Assembly: GCA_965659845.1 (NCBI GenBank)
Contig: CBFHXS010000001.1
Coordinates: 26,048 to 90,047, forward strand
Direction of reading: 5' to 3'
DNA from: Brumimicrobium sp965659845
GTDB taxonomy: Bacteria; Bacteroidota; Bacteroidia; Flavobacteriales_D; Crocinitomicaceae
DNA: 64,000 bases
Part shown: positions 46,786 through 55,026 of the stretch, piece by piece
Layout of the letters: the number at the start of each line of letters is the position of its first letter
How positions within the stretch are numbered: the first letter of the stretch is position 1
Translations under genes and position numbers: made by a program
The notes under the pieces: generated by a model
Seen by the model: the letters and a program-made list of their open reading frames with translations, nothing else
The model's database searches: none
Told to the model about the DNA's origin: nothing

Positions 46786-46820
46786 TAAATTTGTGTCCCG
46801 CTTGGAGCAGTATCACTGCT
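46786..46820 (+). promoter_or_regulatory. Predicted tRNA-Cys promoter region with downstream dyad
   Basis: TAAATTTG (46786-46793) matches the -7 element and is followed by a GC-rich discriminator (GTCCCGC), as often seen at stable-RNA promoters. A perfect inverted repeat AGCAGT-ATC-ACTGCT (46806-46820) lies between the predicted start and the tRNA and could form a leader hairpin. Confidence 0.45.
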
Positions 46821-46832
46821 TTAACACAAAAT

Positions 46833-46903
46833 GGTCCTGTGGCCGAGCGGCTAGGCAGAGGTCTGCAAAACCTCGTACAGCGGTTCGAATCCGCTCGGGA
46901 CCT
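46833..46903 (+). tRNA. trnC: tRNA-Cys (GCA)
   Basis: A complete cloverleaf of 71 bases. The acceptor stem GGTCCTG pairs with CGGGACC (one T-G wobble). The anticodon arm is GAGGT-CTGCAAA-ACCTC with anticodon GCA at 46865-46867, and the T arm is AGCGG-TTCGAAT-CCGCT. The discriminator base is T (U73), the identity base of cysteine tRNAs. The 3' CCA is not encoded. Confidence 0.97.
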
Positions 46904-46910
46904 CTAAAGA

Positions 46911-46945
46911 CCCCTTGATTCTCAAAGAGTTAAGGGGTTTTTTAT
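46911..46945 (+). terminator. Intrinsic terminator after tRNA-Cys
   Basis: CCCCTTGATTCTC and GAGTTAAGGGG pair, with a small internal mismatch, around an AAA loop and are followed by TTTTTT. It begins eight bases after the tRNA end. Confidence 0.8.
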
Positions 46946-46980
46946 AACTAATCATTTCAAAAACTTTTATCCTTCAAAGG

Positions 46981-47679
46981 CTACATACCTTTCGGTTTTC
47001 TGTAACGGTAAGTTTTCTGTCCCCATTTATACTTTCGCTTATGAAAATTACTATACCCTCCTGTTAATTCAGGAAATTTATAAATTAAACCAAAGTGATG
47101 GTGCAAGTAGTCAAACTCTTCTGAGTAGATCTCAGGTAGCAAGCCAATTTTTCCTGTTGTTCGTATTTGTATTCCAATGCCTTGCCAAATCATGATATTT
47201 ACCCCAGCACCTACATTTCCGCTGAGCATGTTTTGAGGCCACAAAGCTTCTCTTCCTGTATAACCAATACCAGCGAAGACAAAAGGGTCTACTATCTGTT
47301 GTCTCATAAAAAACCCAAAACTATACTTAAAGTTGGTAGATAGTGCAAAAGCTCTACCTGATCTATTTGTATCTAAATTAATAATATTTCCTGCTACATA
47401 TCTGTTATAAGAAGCCAAGACGTCTATACTCATTCCTTTTTTTAGATATATATCAGCATTCACCGAGGATGGAAATACAGGCATATTCCAAGAGTTAGAA
47501 AAGTTGAACAGGTCTTGATATCGAGAACCATCATCTTCCATGGCATTCCAATAAACTCCAAGCATCCAGCTATAAGGTTTCACTTTTTTAAAGTTTTGAC
47601 CCACTGATGCAAATGACACTAACAACGTAGCCAGGATAAGCAGAGCTGCACAGTTATATTTAGTATATGTTTTTATCAT
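46981..47679 (-). CDS. Small outer membrane beta-barrel-like protein (ECF operon)
   Basis: 232 residues: signal peptide (cleavage after SVG), then short amphipathic strands (for example VNADIYLKKGMSIDVLASYNRYV, PFVFAGIGYTGRE, GAGVNIMIWQGIGIQIRTTGKIG) resembling an OmpA-type eight-strand barrel. The C-terminal tail is basic (HKRKYKWGQKTYRYRKPKGM) and has no OmpA peptidoglycan domain. The function is not recognisable. It starts five bases after the CotH-type gene ends and is the last member of the sigma factor - T9SS-domain protein - CotH - barrel run. Confidence 0.7.
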   Translation of the reverse strand: MIKTYTKYNCAALLILATLLVSFASVGQNFKKVKPYSWMLGVYWNAMEDDGSRYQDLFNFSNSWNMPVFPSSVNADIYLKKGMSIDVLASYNRYVAGNIINLDTNRSGRAFALSTNFKYSFGFFMRQQIVDPFVFAGIGYTGREALWPQNMLSGNVGAGVNIMIWQGIGIQIRTTGKIGLLPEIYSEEFDYLHHHFGLIYKFPELTGGYSNFHKRKYKWGQKTYRYRKPKGM

Positions 47680-47683
47680 ATTC

Positions 47684-49975
47684 TTAATTCTTCCTTTTGA
47701 AGATAAATAAAATAATTCCTAAACCAAGTAATAACAAAGCTCCACCAATGATAAAAAGCCAATTCCTAATATCGGTTGATTTACGCTTTTCACTTTCAAG
47801 TTCACTACAATATCTGTTTTTATTACCAGGAGTCGGCTTTTCCTGCACCCAGGAGTTGTATAGTTCGTCACTACAGCTCTTAAAAACTTTAGACCAATTT
47901 AATTTACCTGACTCCTTTTTCCAGTTCGCAGTAGCTACTCTATCCACGTTTAACGAGTCTTTATCATGAATTGTTACTATTTCTCCTTTTTTACTAATTC
48001 CAAAGCATAATCCACCCACAACGTTTTCTATAGAATACCTTCTTTCGAACACATCTTTATTTTCTGTAAAAACAAAGTATCCACCAGGATTTAATACAAT
48101 AGACTCTTTTATTTTATAATTATGTGAGTCATCTGATATTATCCACCCTTTTAAGTCTACAGCTCTATCACTTATATTGGCTAGTTCTATATAATCTGTA
48201 TCGTAAATGCTATCCTGCTCAGCATCAATTTCATTAATAATTATGCTACCCTTAAACTTTGATGCTTTTCTTTTTTTGAATATTGGTACGAAGGTGATGG
48301 AGTCTTTCAATAAGGTATCTATCAACTTGCCTTTCGTCTTACTCTGTTCCCAACCAACAAATGTATATCCAAAATCAGGCTTTGCTTCAACCTGAATACG
48401 GGTATTCGTAAAATATGAACCATCAAAAGCGTCCTCCACTAATAAAGTGTTTAATCTAACTACCCCGCCCTCAGTGTTATTAATCCTTACTTTAACTAAG
48501 TCACCAAGGTCAAAACGTTCCTTAAGCTGGTTTTGCAATATTTCTGGTCTTTTTGCTATGAAGTCATATAGTTTATTAAAACTAAATTCATATATGTGGT
48601 TTGTTACTCCCCAGCGTTTTTTATGGTGCTTAATTTCTTTTTCAACATCATTTTTTAAAGAGTCTAATAGATACACGGCGTTATCTGGTCTGAAAACTGT
48701 GTTTATTAAGTCTGAAAACTGAGCAACATATTTATTTTTAATGCTATCGTTCTCTAAAAGTTTTCTTATCAATAAGGTAGACCAGTTCGGGTGAGGCCAT
48801 TCCCTCTCATGCTCAGTAGTGAAGTGACTTACCGAGTTTTTTAGGTGAGCTTTAGTGGTAAAAATATTCATACTATGGTCAACATCATAAAAAATCCACC
48901 TCCACTTAGCCGTATCACTTGTATGGCGATAATATCTAATGTTTCCGCCAGCATCTGCGTTTCCAGTGTAAACTTCACAAGCATTATATAACAAGTAATT
49001 AGCTATATCAATCTTCGAATCAACATATTCAAGATCTTGCTGCTTGGATAAATCTAAATTTTTAAGTTTATTCCAAAATTCTACATAGTCTTTAGAAGAA
49101 CCGTATTGAACGCTCTTCTCATGTCGCATGATTATTAAACTATCCGTATCATAACCATAATGCTGATGAATGAAGTGTTTATTTATCTTTTCACGTAGAT
49201 TATACTTACCCCAGTACTCTCCATTAATGTAAACAGCTACCGGTCTATATGCTTGAACAAGCAAGCCCGTTGAACCTACAAGAGTCGTAGCAAAAGCATC
49301 TCTAATATGAGCCCCTTGCATATCACTCCCCGCATTTCGAAGAACTAGGTTGTTATATTTTTTAAAAGGTCTATTCTCAAAAAATGAATAATTAAATTTA
49401 CTAGATCCGTATTCCTTGCGCGCATAGAGACCAAAAGACTTTTGAGGCATAGCTAAACTAAACCCTCCAAACATTTGTATGCCTGCACTTTGATCGATAA
49501 CTTGCTCATTGTTTTCGTTTACGTAAGAAATTCTAGCTTCCCTTTCCCAGTCTTTCCAAAAATTAGCGCCTTTAAAAGGTTTCTCTGACTCTGCACAGCA
49601 ACCTTTCATATACATCCCTGTATCTTCATCAAATAAATTGGACTGCTCAGTAATGATCGATAATACAGGAAAATCGTGGTCTTTATCTATAATATAAGTT
49701 CTAGAAAACTCTTTCTCAACACCTTTATCGTCTACAAATAGAAATCTAAATGACGTATTTCTAGAAACTTTTAACGTTGATGAGGAAAGATTTTTACTTT
49801 TTCGGGTTGGTTTATCACCATTATCTGTGTAGTATATTTTACCGTTTGACGGTAAATCTATACTAATTTCATCAAGATTTTTATGAACTCCTGATTCAGG
49901 TGAGAATATGATCTCTTTTTGAGCATTAACAGCTGTGTTAAGAAGTAATAATAATATGAAAATACGCGTTGTCAA
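47684..49975 (-). CDS. CotH-type protein kinase with lamin-tail domain and C-terminal membrane anchor
   Basis: 763 residues from a TTG start (no ATG is available ahead of the signal peptide, which is cleaved after VNA). In order: a chitobiase C-terminal-like sandwich (about 20-95, KIYYTDNGDKPT); a CotH kinase domain (about 115-480) with QKSFGLYARKEYG, YINGEYWGKYNLREKI and the putative metal-binding Asp pair in WRWIFYDVDHSM; an InlB/Flg_new-like repeat (FGYTFVGWEQ); a lamin-tail domain (about 580-690, IIINEIDAEQDSIYDTDYIEL); and a C-terminal helix followed by KRKN. CotH kinases phosphorylate exported proteins. The anchor rather than a T9SS tail suggests it stays in the envelope. Confidence 0.85.
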   Translation of the reverse strand: MTTRIFILLLLLNTAVNAQKEIIFSPESGVHKNLDEISIDLPSNGKIYYTDNGDKPTRKSKNLSSSTLKVSRNTSFRFLFVDDKGVEKEFSRTYIIDKDHDFPVLSIITEQSNLFDEDTGMYMKGCCAESEKPFKGANFWKDWEREARISYVNENNEQVIDQSAGIQMFGGFSLAMPQKSFGLYARKEYGSSKFNYSFFENRPFKKYNNLVLRNAGSDMQGAHIRDAFATTLVGSTGLLVQAYRPVAVYINGEYWGKYNLREKINKHFIHQHYGYDTDSLIIMRHEKSVQYGSSKDYVEFWNKLKNLDLSKQQDLEYVDSKIDIANYLLYNACEVYTGNADAGGNIRYYRHTSDTAKWRWIFYDVDHSMNIFTTKAHLKNSVSHFTTEHEREWPHPNWSTLLIRKLLENDSIKNKYVAQFSDLINTVFRPDNAVYLLDSLKNDVEKEIKHHKKRWGVTNHIYEFSFNKLYDFIAKRPEILQNQLKERFDLGDLVKVRINNTEGGVVRLNTLLVEDAFDGSYFTNTRIQVEAKPDFGYTFVGWEQSKTKGKLIDTLLKDSITFVPIFKKRKASKFKGSIIINEIDAEQDSIYDTDYIELANISDRAVDLKGWIISDDSHNYKIKESIVLNPGGYFVFTENKDVFERRYSIENVVGGLCFGISKKGEIVTIHDKDSLNVDRVATANWKKESGKLNWSKVFKSCSDELYNSWVQEKPTPGNKNRYCSELESEKRKSTDIRNWLFIIGGALLLLGLGIILFIFKRKN

Positions 49976-50014
49976 TCCCCTAAAAATTTCAGAGGATAAA
50001 GATAGAAAAATGAA

Positions 50015-51109
50015 CTAACGTTTTATCTCAAGTTGTTGATACTTATTAATGGTATTTCCTTGTTCATCTTTAGCAATAATAACGTAAACATACCTTCCTG
50101 TTTTTGCCGGTAAACCATTGCTTAGGCTACCATCCCATCTAAAATTAACATCACTGCTTTGGAAGATTACCTCTTGCCTGCTGTTCATAACATTAATCTG
50201 AAATTCTTTGATTCCTTTTGATTCAACAAATAGAAAATCGTTTACATTATCTCCATTAGGGGTGATACCATTTGGTAAGTTGGTAAACTCTCCTTCTACA
50301 CTAACTTTTAACCTTAGTGTTTTACTTATTTCATTGTTGCCTTTATATCCCTTTACAATAACTGTATAATCACCTGGATTTTGATAGAAGTGCTCTGTTT
50401 TCAACTCTCTTGAAAATTCACCATCACCAAAATTCCAAACTACGTTATCTACGTTTGAATCTTTTATCTCAAAAACAACATATTGATTATCTTGCTTAGC
50501 AATTACTGGTTCTAAATATAATTTTAGTGTTGGGTCTTTTTCCAATACTTCGGAAGACTCATCTGTTGTTTCTATTTCTATTTTTTCTTCTTTGACTGAA
50601 GGCTCTGTAGTTTGTTCCTTATTCGCAATATAATCCTGTTCTAAATGTCCTTCGTTATTCTTTGGTTCATCTTCTATAGAATTAGGGTTTATAACAACCT
50701 CTTCTTCTCCGTTATCAACATTAGATTCTAATTCTTCTTTATTCGAGTTAACAACCGGTTCCAATTCAATTGGCTCTTTACTATTTGAATAATTAGTCGG
50801 TTGATCTTTGACACTCATTGTATCTATAAATGTTGGCTCTATTTTAGATGTTCTTTGTGTTTTATTGTTTTCATCAGCAACAACTTGTGTCGATACATTA
50901 TTATATACGATAATACTAGCAACTGTTATTACAGCAGTTGCAATAACTCCAATAGCAACTTTTACTCCAACACCCAACACAGTTGTTGAAGCAGCTACAC
51001 CAGCAGATATACCCGACTGAATACCCTGCCATAAACTAGGATCTACTTTCGCCTCGTAGTTTCCCAGTTCTTTTTGGAACAATTCTTTTATTTCGTCTTT
51101 ATCGCTCAA
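50015..51109 (-). CDS. Predicted membrane anti-sigma-like protein with PKD and T9SS type B (gliding C-terminal) domains
   Basis: 364 residues from a TTG start; the next Met would remove the membrane helix. There is no signal peptide. A short cytoplasmic N-terminus (DEIKELFQKELGNYEAKVDPSLWQ) precedes one transmembrane helix (about 45-70), an acidic linker (about 80-195), a PKD-like domain (VVWNFGDGEFS ... GDYTVIVKG, about 215-280) and a T9SS type B sorting domain (GITPNGDNVNDFLFV ... KYQQLEIKR, about 280-364). It overlaps the ECF sigma gene by 11 bases, the usual arrangement for an anti-sigma factor. The role as anti-sigma is inferred from topology and position; no known anti-sigma domain is evident. 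Confidence 0.75.
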   Translation of the reverse strand: MSDKDEIKELFQKELGNYEAKVDPSLWQGIQSGISAGVAASTTVLGVGVKVAIGVIATAVITVASIIVYNNVSTQVVADENNKTQRTSKIEPTFIDTMSVKDQPTNYSNSKEPIELEPVVNSNKEELESNVDNGEEEVVINPNSIEDEPKNNEGHLEQDYIANKEQTTEPSVKEEKIEIETTDESSEVLEKDPTLKLYLEPVIAKQDNQYVVFEIKDSNVDNVVWNFGDGEFSRELKTEHFYQNPGDYTVIVKGYKGNNEISKTLRLKVSVEGEFTNLPNGITPNGDNVNDFLFVESKGIKEFQINVMNSRQEVIFQSSDVNFRWDGSLSNGLPAKTGRYVYVIIAKDEQGNTINKYQQLEIKR

Positions 51110-51635
51110 TGTTTAATCTTTTTAATACATCTCTAAGGACAGATTTTGCTCTTGAATATTGTGATTTTGAAGTGTTTTCACTGATGTTTAATTTTTTTGC
51201 TATCTCTTTATGACTATATCCTTCAATCGCAAATAAATTAAATACTGTACGATATCCCTCAGGCAGTTGTTGTACTATATTCAGTAAACTTTCCGCTTGT
51301 AACCGCTCTTCAGTAAAACTATCTGAAGCCAGCTCAAAAAAAGAATCATCTAGTTCAACATTACTTTGTCTCTTCTTATTCTTTCTTAATTGATCTAACG
51401 CAGTATTCACAACTATTCGTCTAATCCATCCTTCCAAAGAACCATCGTGCTTAAACTTTTTTAAATTTTTAAACACTTTTATAAAAGCATCCTGAAGTAC
51501 ATCTTCAGCACGCTCTTTATCCTTAATGTAACGTATCGCAACTCCTAGCATTTTTGCGGAATAGCGTTCGAACAACATTCGTTGTGCTTTAGCATTTCCG
51601 GAAACACATTCATCTACGAGCGTTTCATCATTCAT
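51099..51635 (-). CDS. ECF-family RNA polymerase sigma factor
   Basis: 178 residues. Region 2 (about 10-80) carries FERYSAKMLGVAIRYIKDKERAEDVLQDAFIKVFKNLKKF with the -10 recognition helix. Region 4 (about 120-175) ends with the helix-turn-helix FAIEGYSHKEIAKKLNISENTSKSQYSRAK. No region 1 or 3 is present, as expected for the ECF class. It heads the operon with the T9SS-domain membrane protein, CotH-type kinase and small barrel, and probably drives its own operon. Confidence 0.93.
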   Translation of the reverse strand: MNDETLVDECVSGNAKAQRMLFERYSAKMLGVAIRYIKDKERAEDVLQDAFIKVFKNLKKFKHDGSLEGWIRRIVVNTALDQLRKNKKRQSNVELDDSFFELASDSFTEERLQAESLLNIVQQLPEGYRTVFNLFAIEGYSHKEIAKKLNISENTSKSQYSRAKSVLRDVLKRLNIER

Positions 51636-51676
51636 TTTCTCCGTTCAAAGTATTGACTACAATATTACATAAAAGG

Positions 51677-51709
51677 TTGCATGCTTTTTAAAAGACTATT
51701 GTACTTTTG
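51677..51709 (+). promoter_or_regulatory. Predicted promoter of the TlpA-like gene
   Basis: TTG (51677-51679), 22 bases, TACTTTTG (51702-51709). It ends 16 bases before the ATG, in the divergent gap with the ECF sigma gene. Confidence 0.5.
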
Positions 51710-51725
51710 ACTAAATCATATCTTT

Positions 51726-52931
51726 ATGAACATATTAAAAGTGGTGTTCACTATTGGCTTTGCTCTAATCGTATTTTATGGAAACACCAAAGAACCAAAA
51801 CCTGGATTTTGGCAAGGAATATTGATCCTTAACGAAACCACAAAGTTACCTTTCGTTTTTTCTATCGATACTAATGATCATCTCACAATATATAATGCGG
51901 AAGAAAAGATAGAAATGAATAAACCTACGCTTCTTGAAGACAGTATTCTCTATTCCTTTAAAGCTTTCAACACATATCTTATCTTCACGTCTCTTAAAAA
52001 ATCCTTAAAAGGATTTTATGTTTATCCGGATCGTAAAAATCACTCCAGAATTGCTTTTTATGCTAATTATATTGGTCAAAAAAAACCATCTTGTAGTATG
52101 AAAACTGACCTTAATATTAGTGGTAAATGGAAGACTACTTTTAGCCCAGAATCTGAAGATGCATATCCTGCAGTTGGTAGTTTTACTCAAACCGAAAACG
52201 GTAATGTTACGGGTACTTTTTTAACTGAAACTGGTGATTACAGGTTTTTAGATGGATATTTACAAGGTAATAAACTTACACTTTCTTGTTTTGATGGTTC
52301 CCATGCATTTTTATTCAAAGGAAAAGTAACAGATGGAAACTTAAATGGTATTTTTTATTCTGGGAGTCATTGGGAAACCGATTGGGTTGCAGAAAGAAAT
52401 AATAGTTATAAACTGCGTGATCCTGATTCTTTAACATATTTAATAAAGAAAGAATTAAAGTTTGAACATCCTGATACAAACAATATACATGTTTCTTATC
52501 CAAATGTAAATACCAAAGGAAAAGTTGTTATTATTCAAATACTAGGAACTTGGTGTCCTAACTGTTTGGATGAAACAAATTTCTACAAAGACATCTATGA
52601 ATCATACCATAAAAAAGGTCTTGAAATAATTGCAATAGCCTATGAGTATCCGAAAAATAAACGAGATCAAATAGAAAGAGTTAAGCGTTACATCAACAAT
52701 AATGGTATACCATATCAAATTTTAATAGGTGGTCATGCCTCAAAAAAAGAAGCTTCTAAAGACTTTAATATGTTAAATGAAATAACGTCGTTTCCAACCT
52801 CAATTATTATCAATCGCAAGGGAGAAGTGGTTAATATACATACTGGTTTTAATGGACCAGGAACAGGAGAAGTTTATGATGATTATGTAACAACTACGCG
52901 TAAATTAATAGAAAAGTTATTACACGAATAG
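51726..52931 (+). CDS. TlpA-like redoxin with N-terminal accessory domain
   Basis: 401 residues. A short hydrophobic N-terminus (VVFTIGFALIVFYGN) may be a signal peptide. About 230 residues of beta-rich sequence follow, with repeated WK/GxF elements (GKWKTTFSPES, GNVTGTFLTETGDYRFLDGYLQGNKL) like a lipocalin-type or DUF accessory domain of Bacteroidota redoxins. The C-terminal thioredoxin fold starts near 255 and has the active site W-C277-P-N-C280 and the cis-Pro block SFPTSIIINRKGE. It should handle thiols or disulfides in the periplasm. It is monocistronic and divergent from the ECF operon. Confidence 0.83.
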   Translation: MNILKVVFTIGFALIVFYGNTKEPKPGFWQGILILNETTKLPFVFSIDTNDHLTIYNAEEKIEMNKPTLLEDSILYSFKAFNTYLIFTSLKKSLKGFYVYPDRKNHSRIAFYANYIGQKKPSCSMKTDLNISGKWKTTFSPESEDAYPAVGSFTQTENGNVTGTFLTETGDYRFLDGYLQGNKLTLSCFDGSHAFLFKGKVTDGNLNGIFYSGSHWETDWVAERNNSYKLRDPDSLTYLIKKELKFEHPDTNNIHVSYPNVNTKGKVVIIQILGTWCPNCLDETNFYKDIYESYHKKGLEIIAIAYEYPKNKRDQIERVKRYINNNGIPYQILIGGHASKKEASKDFNMLNEITSFPTSIIINRKGEVVNIHTGFNGPGTGEVYDDYVTTTRKLIEKLLHE

Positions 52932-52935
52932 AAGT

Positions 52936-53595
52936 TTAAATTCCTAAAAGTACTTTTGGGTCGGTGCCATTTTTTGTAAAAGACGCTAAGTCCTCTTGAG
53001 CGGTAACTCCTGGATAATCTCCCTTATAAGATCCTATATCTAAAATAACCTGAAGGTGTAGATGAGGAGCGTAATTTCCATTTTCCCTAAAATCACCTAA
53101 TTTTGCAAGATTCTCTCCACTTTCGTATGAATCTCCAACGCATAAATCAATCAAACTATCTTCAGATAGGTGTCCATACAAAGCGAAAAATTCCAAATTT
53201 CTAAACTGATGCTTCATAATAATTGTAGGACCATAATCACCATAGTTTTGATTATTATTAAAACTATGCACAGTTCCTTTCCAAGGACATAAAACTATAG
53301 AACCTTCATCACACCAAAAATCTGTGCCTAAATGAATGTTTCTTTTGTGTTCTTTTGTTCCAAAATATTCACTCCTATCGTACAGTAATCTTTTTTCGAG
53401 ATACCCTCCATAGGCCACCTTTTTATCTGCAGAACTTAATATTTCAGAAATACACAATTGCATTTCCTCCGGATCTTTCTGTTTTTCTAGAGGAATCTGG
53501 GAACTATCAATACTTAAATCTAACCGATAATAATCAGTTAAGCTGGTATTCTTAATAATTGGGATAAATGGAAGATCTCCTATGTTATCAAACAT
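52936..53595 (-). CDS. M23-family metallopeptidase-like protein without signal peptide
   Basis: 219 residues with an LytM/M23 fold. The zinc ligands appear as HLGTDF (His and Asp) and HLHLQ, with YGHLS between them. M23 enzymes cut peptidoglycan cross-bridges or, in some subgroups, act as degenerate regulators. There is no signal peptide or membrane segment: the protein begins MFDNIGDLPFIPIIKNTS. Either it acts inside the cell or it leaves by an unusual route. It starts 12 bases after the LytTR regulator stop and may be cotranscribed with it. Confidence 0.82.
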   Translation of the reverse strand: MFDNIGDLPFIPIIKNTSLTDYYRLDLSIDSSQIPLEKQKDPEEMQLCISEILSSADKKVAYGGYLEKRLLYDRSEYFGTKEHKRNIHLGTDFWCDEGSIVLCPWKGTVHSFNNNQNYGDYGPTIIMKHQFRNLEFFALYGHLSEDSLIDLCVGDSYESGENLAKLGDFRENGNYAPHLHLQVILDIGSYKGDYPGVTAQEDLASFTKNGTDPKVLLGI

Positions 53596-53607
53596 ATTAT
53601 ACTCCTC

Positions 53608-54360
53608 CTAAACTAGATTGATTTTTTTCACTAATTGCTCTTTGTAAGAACCTCCAATAGGTATCAATTTCTTATCTTTTTCAAGCTGTAAGTTTGGGTA
53701 CTCAATTGATGCAATCTTATCGAGCCTTACAATAAACGAACGATGCACACGTATGAATTCGTCATCGCCTAGTTTTCTTTCAATATCCTTCATAGTTGAA
53801 TGGATAGTATATCTTTTATCAAGTGTATTGATGACAACATAATCTTTCAACGCCTCTACAAAATAGATATCCTTAGTATTTAATTTAACTAGTCTAGAAT
53901 TAGATTTAACAAAGATAAACTCTCGAGATCCTTTACCCTCTACCAATGAATAAAGTAAATCTCTTTCTTTTTCTACTTCTTTTTCTTTTTTGTGCTTATA
54001 AAGAGCCATTTCAATAGAAGTATGCAAGTCAATTTCTTTAAATGGTTTTATTATATAACCATATGGCTCGGTAATTTTAGCTTTCTCCAATGTAGCTTCA
54101 TCAGCATAGGCCGTTAAAAAAATCACTGGTATATTATGTTCTCTCTTGATGATTTCAGCGGCTTCTATACCATTCATATCACCTTTCAACATAATATCCA
54201 TTAAAACAATGCTTGGTTTTTCATCATTGGCTAACTCGACTGCCTTCTCACCTGTAGCAGCTGCACCAGAAACAACATAACCTAATCTTTTTAAACTGTG
54301 TTGAATATCTTTCGATACAATCGACTCATCTTCAACAACCAAAACTTTTATCTTCGACAT
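53608..54360 (-). CDS. LytTR-family response regulator
   Basis: 250 residues: a receiver domain (1-120) with acidic E10-D11, phospho-acceptor D55 and the GYIIKPF lysine, a short Lys/Glu linker helix, and a LytTR DNA-binding domain (about 150-250, IYFVEALKDYVVINTLDKRYTIHSTMKDIE ... FIRVHRSFIV). LytTR regulators bind 12-9-12-type direct repeats and often control surface or cell-wall genes. No sensor kinase is adjacent. It precedes the M23-type gene and faces the long AT-rich gap. Confidence 0.92.
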   Translation of the reverse strand: MSKIKVLVVEDESIVSKDIQHSLKRLGYVVSGAAATGEKAVELANDEKPSIVLMDIMLKGDMNGIEAAEIIKREHNIPVIFLTAYADEATLEKAKITEPYGYIIKPFKEIDLHTSIEMALYKHKKEKEVEKERDLLYSLVEGKGSREFIFVKSNSRLVKLNTKDIYFVEALKDYVVINTLDKRYTIHSTMKDIERKLGDDEFIRVHRSFIVRLDKIASIEYPNLQLEKDKKLIPIGGSYKEQLVKKINLV

Positions 54361-55026
54361 ATAGAAATAAAATCTAAAACAAATTTAACGATTCTAATTA
54401 GATAACTTAATTTATTCTCACTATGAAATTAATAAAATCTTCGACAAAGCATAAATTAGAATAGATTAAAAGTATATATAATCAACGAGTTAACAGCAAA
54501 AGAGAAATCAGCTTTTAACTTCTTAAATAATTATAGATAAAGAAATTTTTTAAAAACCTTTTACTACTACTATTAAGCTGTTAGTGTTGTGTGTAAATTT
54601 ATAGATAAACTGTAGGAATAATCATTGTTAACATTTAAGTAGGGTTTATTAACAAGTTTTAATTTTGTATGTAATCTGTTTATCAATGGTTTTAGGTGTT
54701 ATCAACATTATACTTTTAAGTACAAAGTTGTATAAATAAATAGAAAAAAATAAGTTTGAAATAGTAATTAAGTGTTTATATCTTGTGTTGAAAAAGGATA
54801 AGTTCTACTTGCATATATTATTTATGATTTAGTTTGGAAAAATTTTCGAAAAAGACAAGTCAATATTATGAGATACTGTTAACAAGGAATTAATATATTG
54901 TTTATAACTCTGTTAATAAACACAATTTAAAACACTAGTAAAACCAGGCTTTATAAGAATTAATAATTCTCCTATGTTTATAACTACACGTAGATGTTAA
55001 TTGATTATTTTTGAAATAAAAAGATC
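54361..55026. other. Long AT-rich intergenic region with repeated TGTTAAC-type motifs; possible oriC
   Basis: 666 bases without a gene, between divergent LytTR and rpiB genes, visibly much richer in A and T than the flanking coding DNA. It holds two perfect TGTTAACA palindromes (54626-54633, 54877-54884), an AGTTAACA (54488-54495), related TATTAACA and TGTTAAT copies, and two TGTTTATAACT repeats near 54899 and 54975. A DnaA-box-like TTATCAACA (54699-54707, one mismatch to TTATCCACA) is also present. These features and three parS sites 14 kb away fit a replication origin, but a regulatory region is equally possible. No small ORF or RNA gene is seen. Confidence 0.35.
55006..55013 (+). promoter_or_regulatory. 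Possible -7 element of rpiB
   Basis: TATTTTTG, 13 bases ahead of the rpiB ATG, fits TAnnTTTG. The expected -33 TTG is missing at the right distance. Confidence 0.3.

Noticed and set aside
46801..46820. Sigma-54-type promoter before tRNA-Cys (TTGGAGCA ... TGCTTT)
   Set aside because: The GG and GC elements have wrong spacing and sequence; the TAnnTTTG element explains the locus better.
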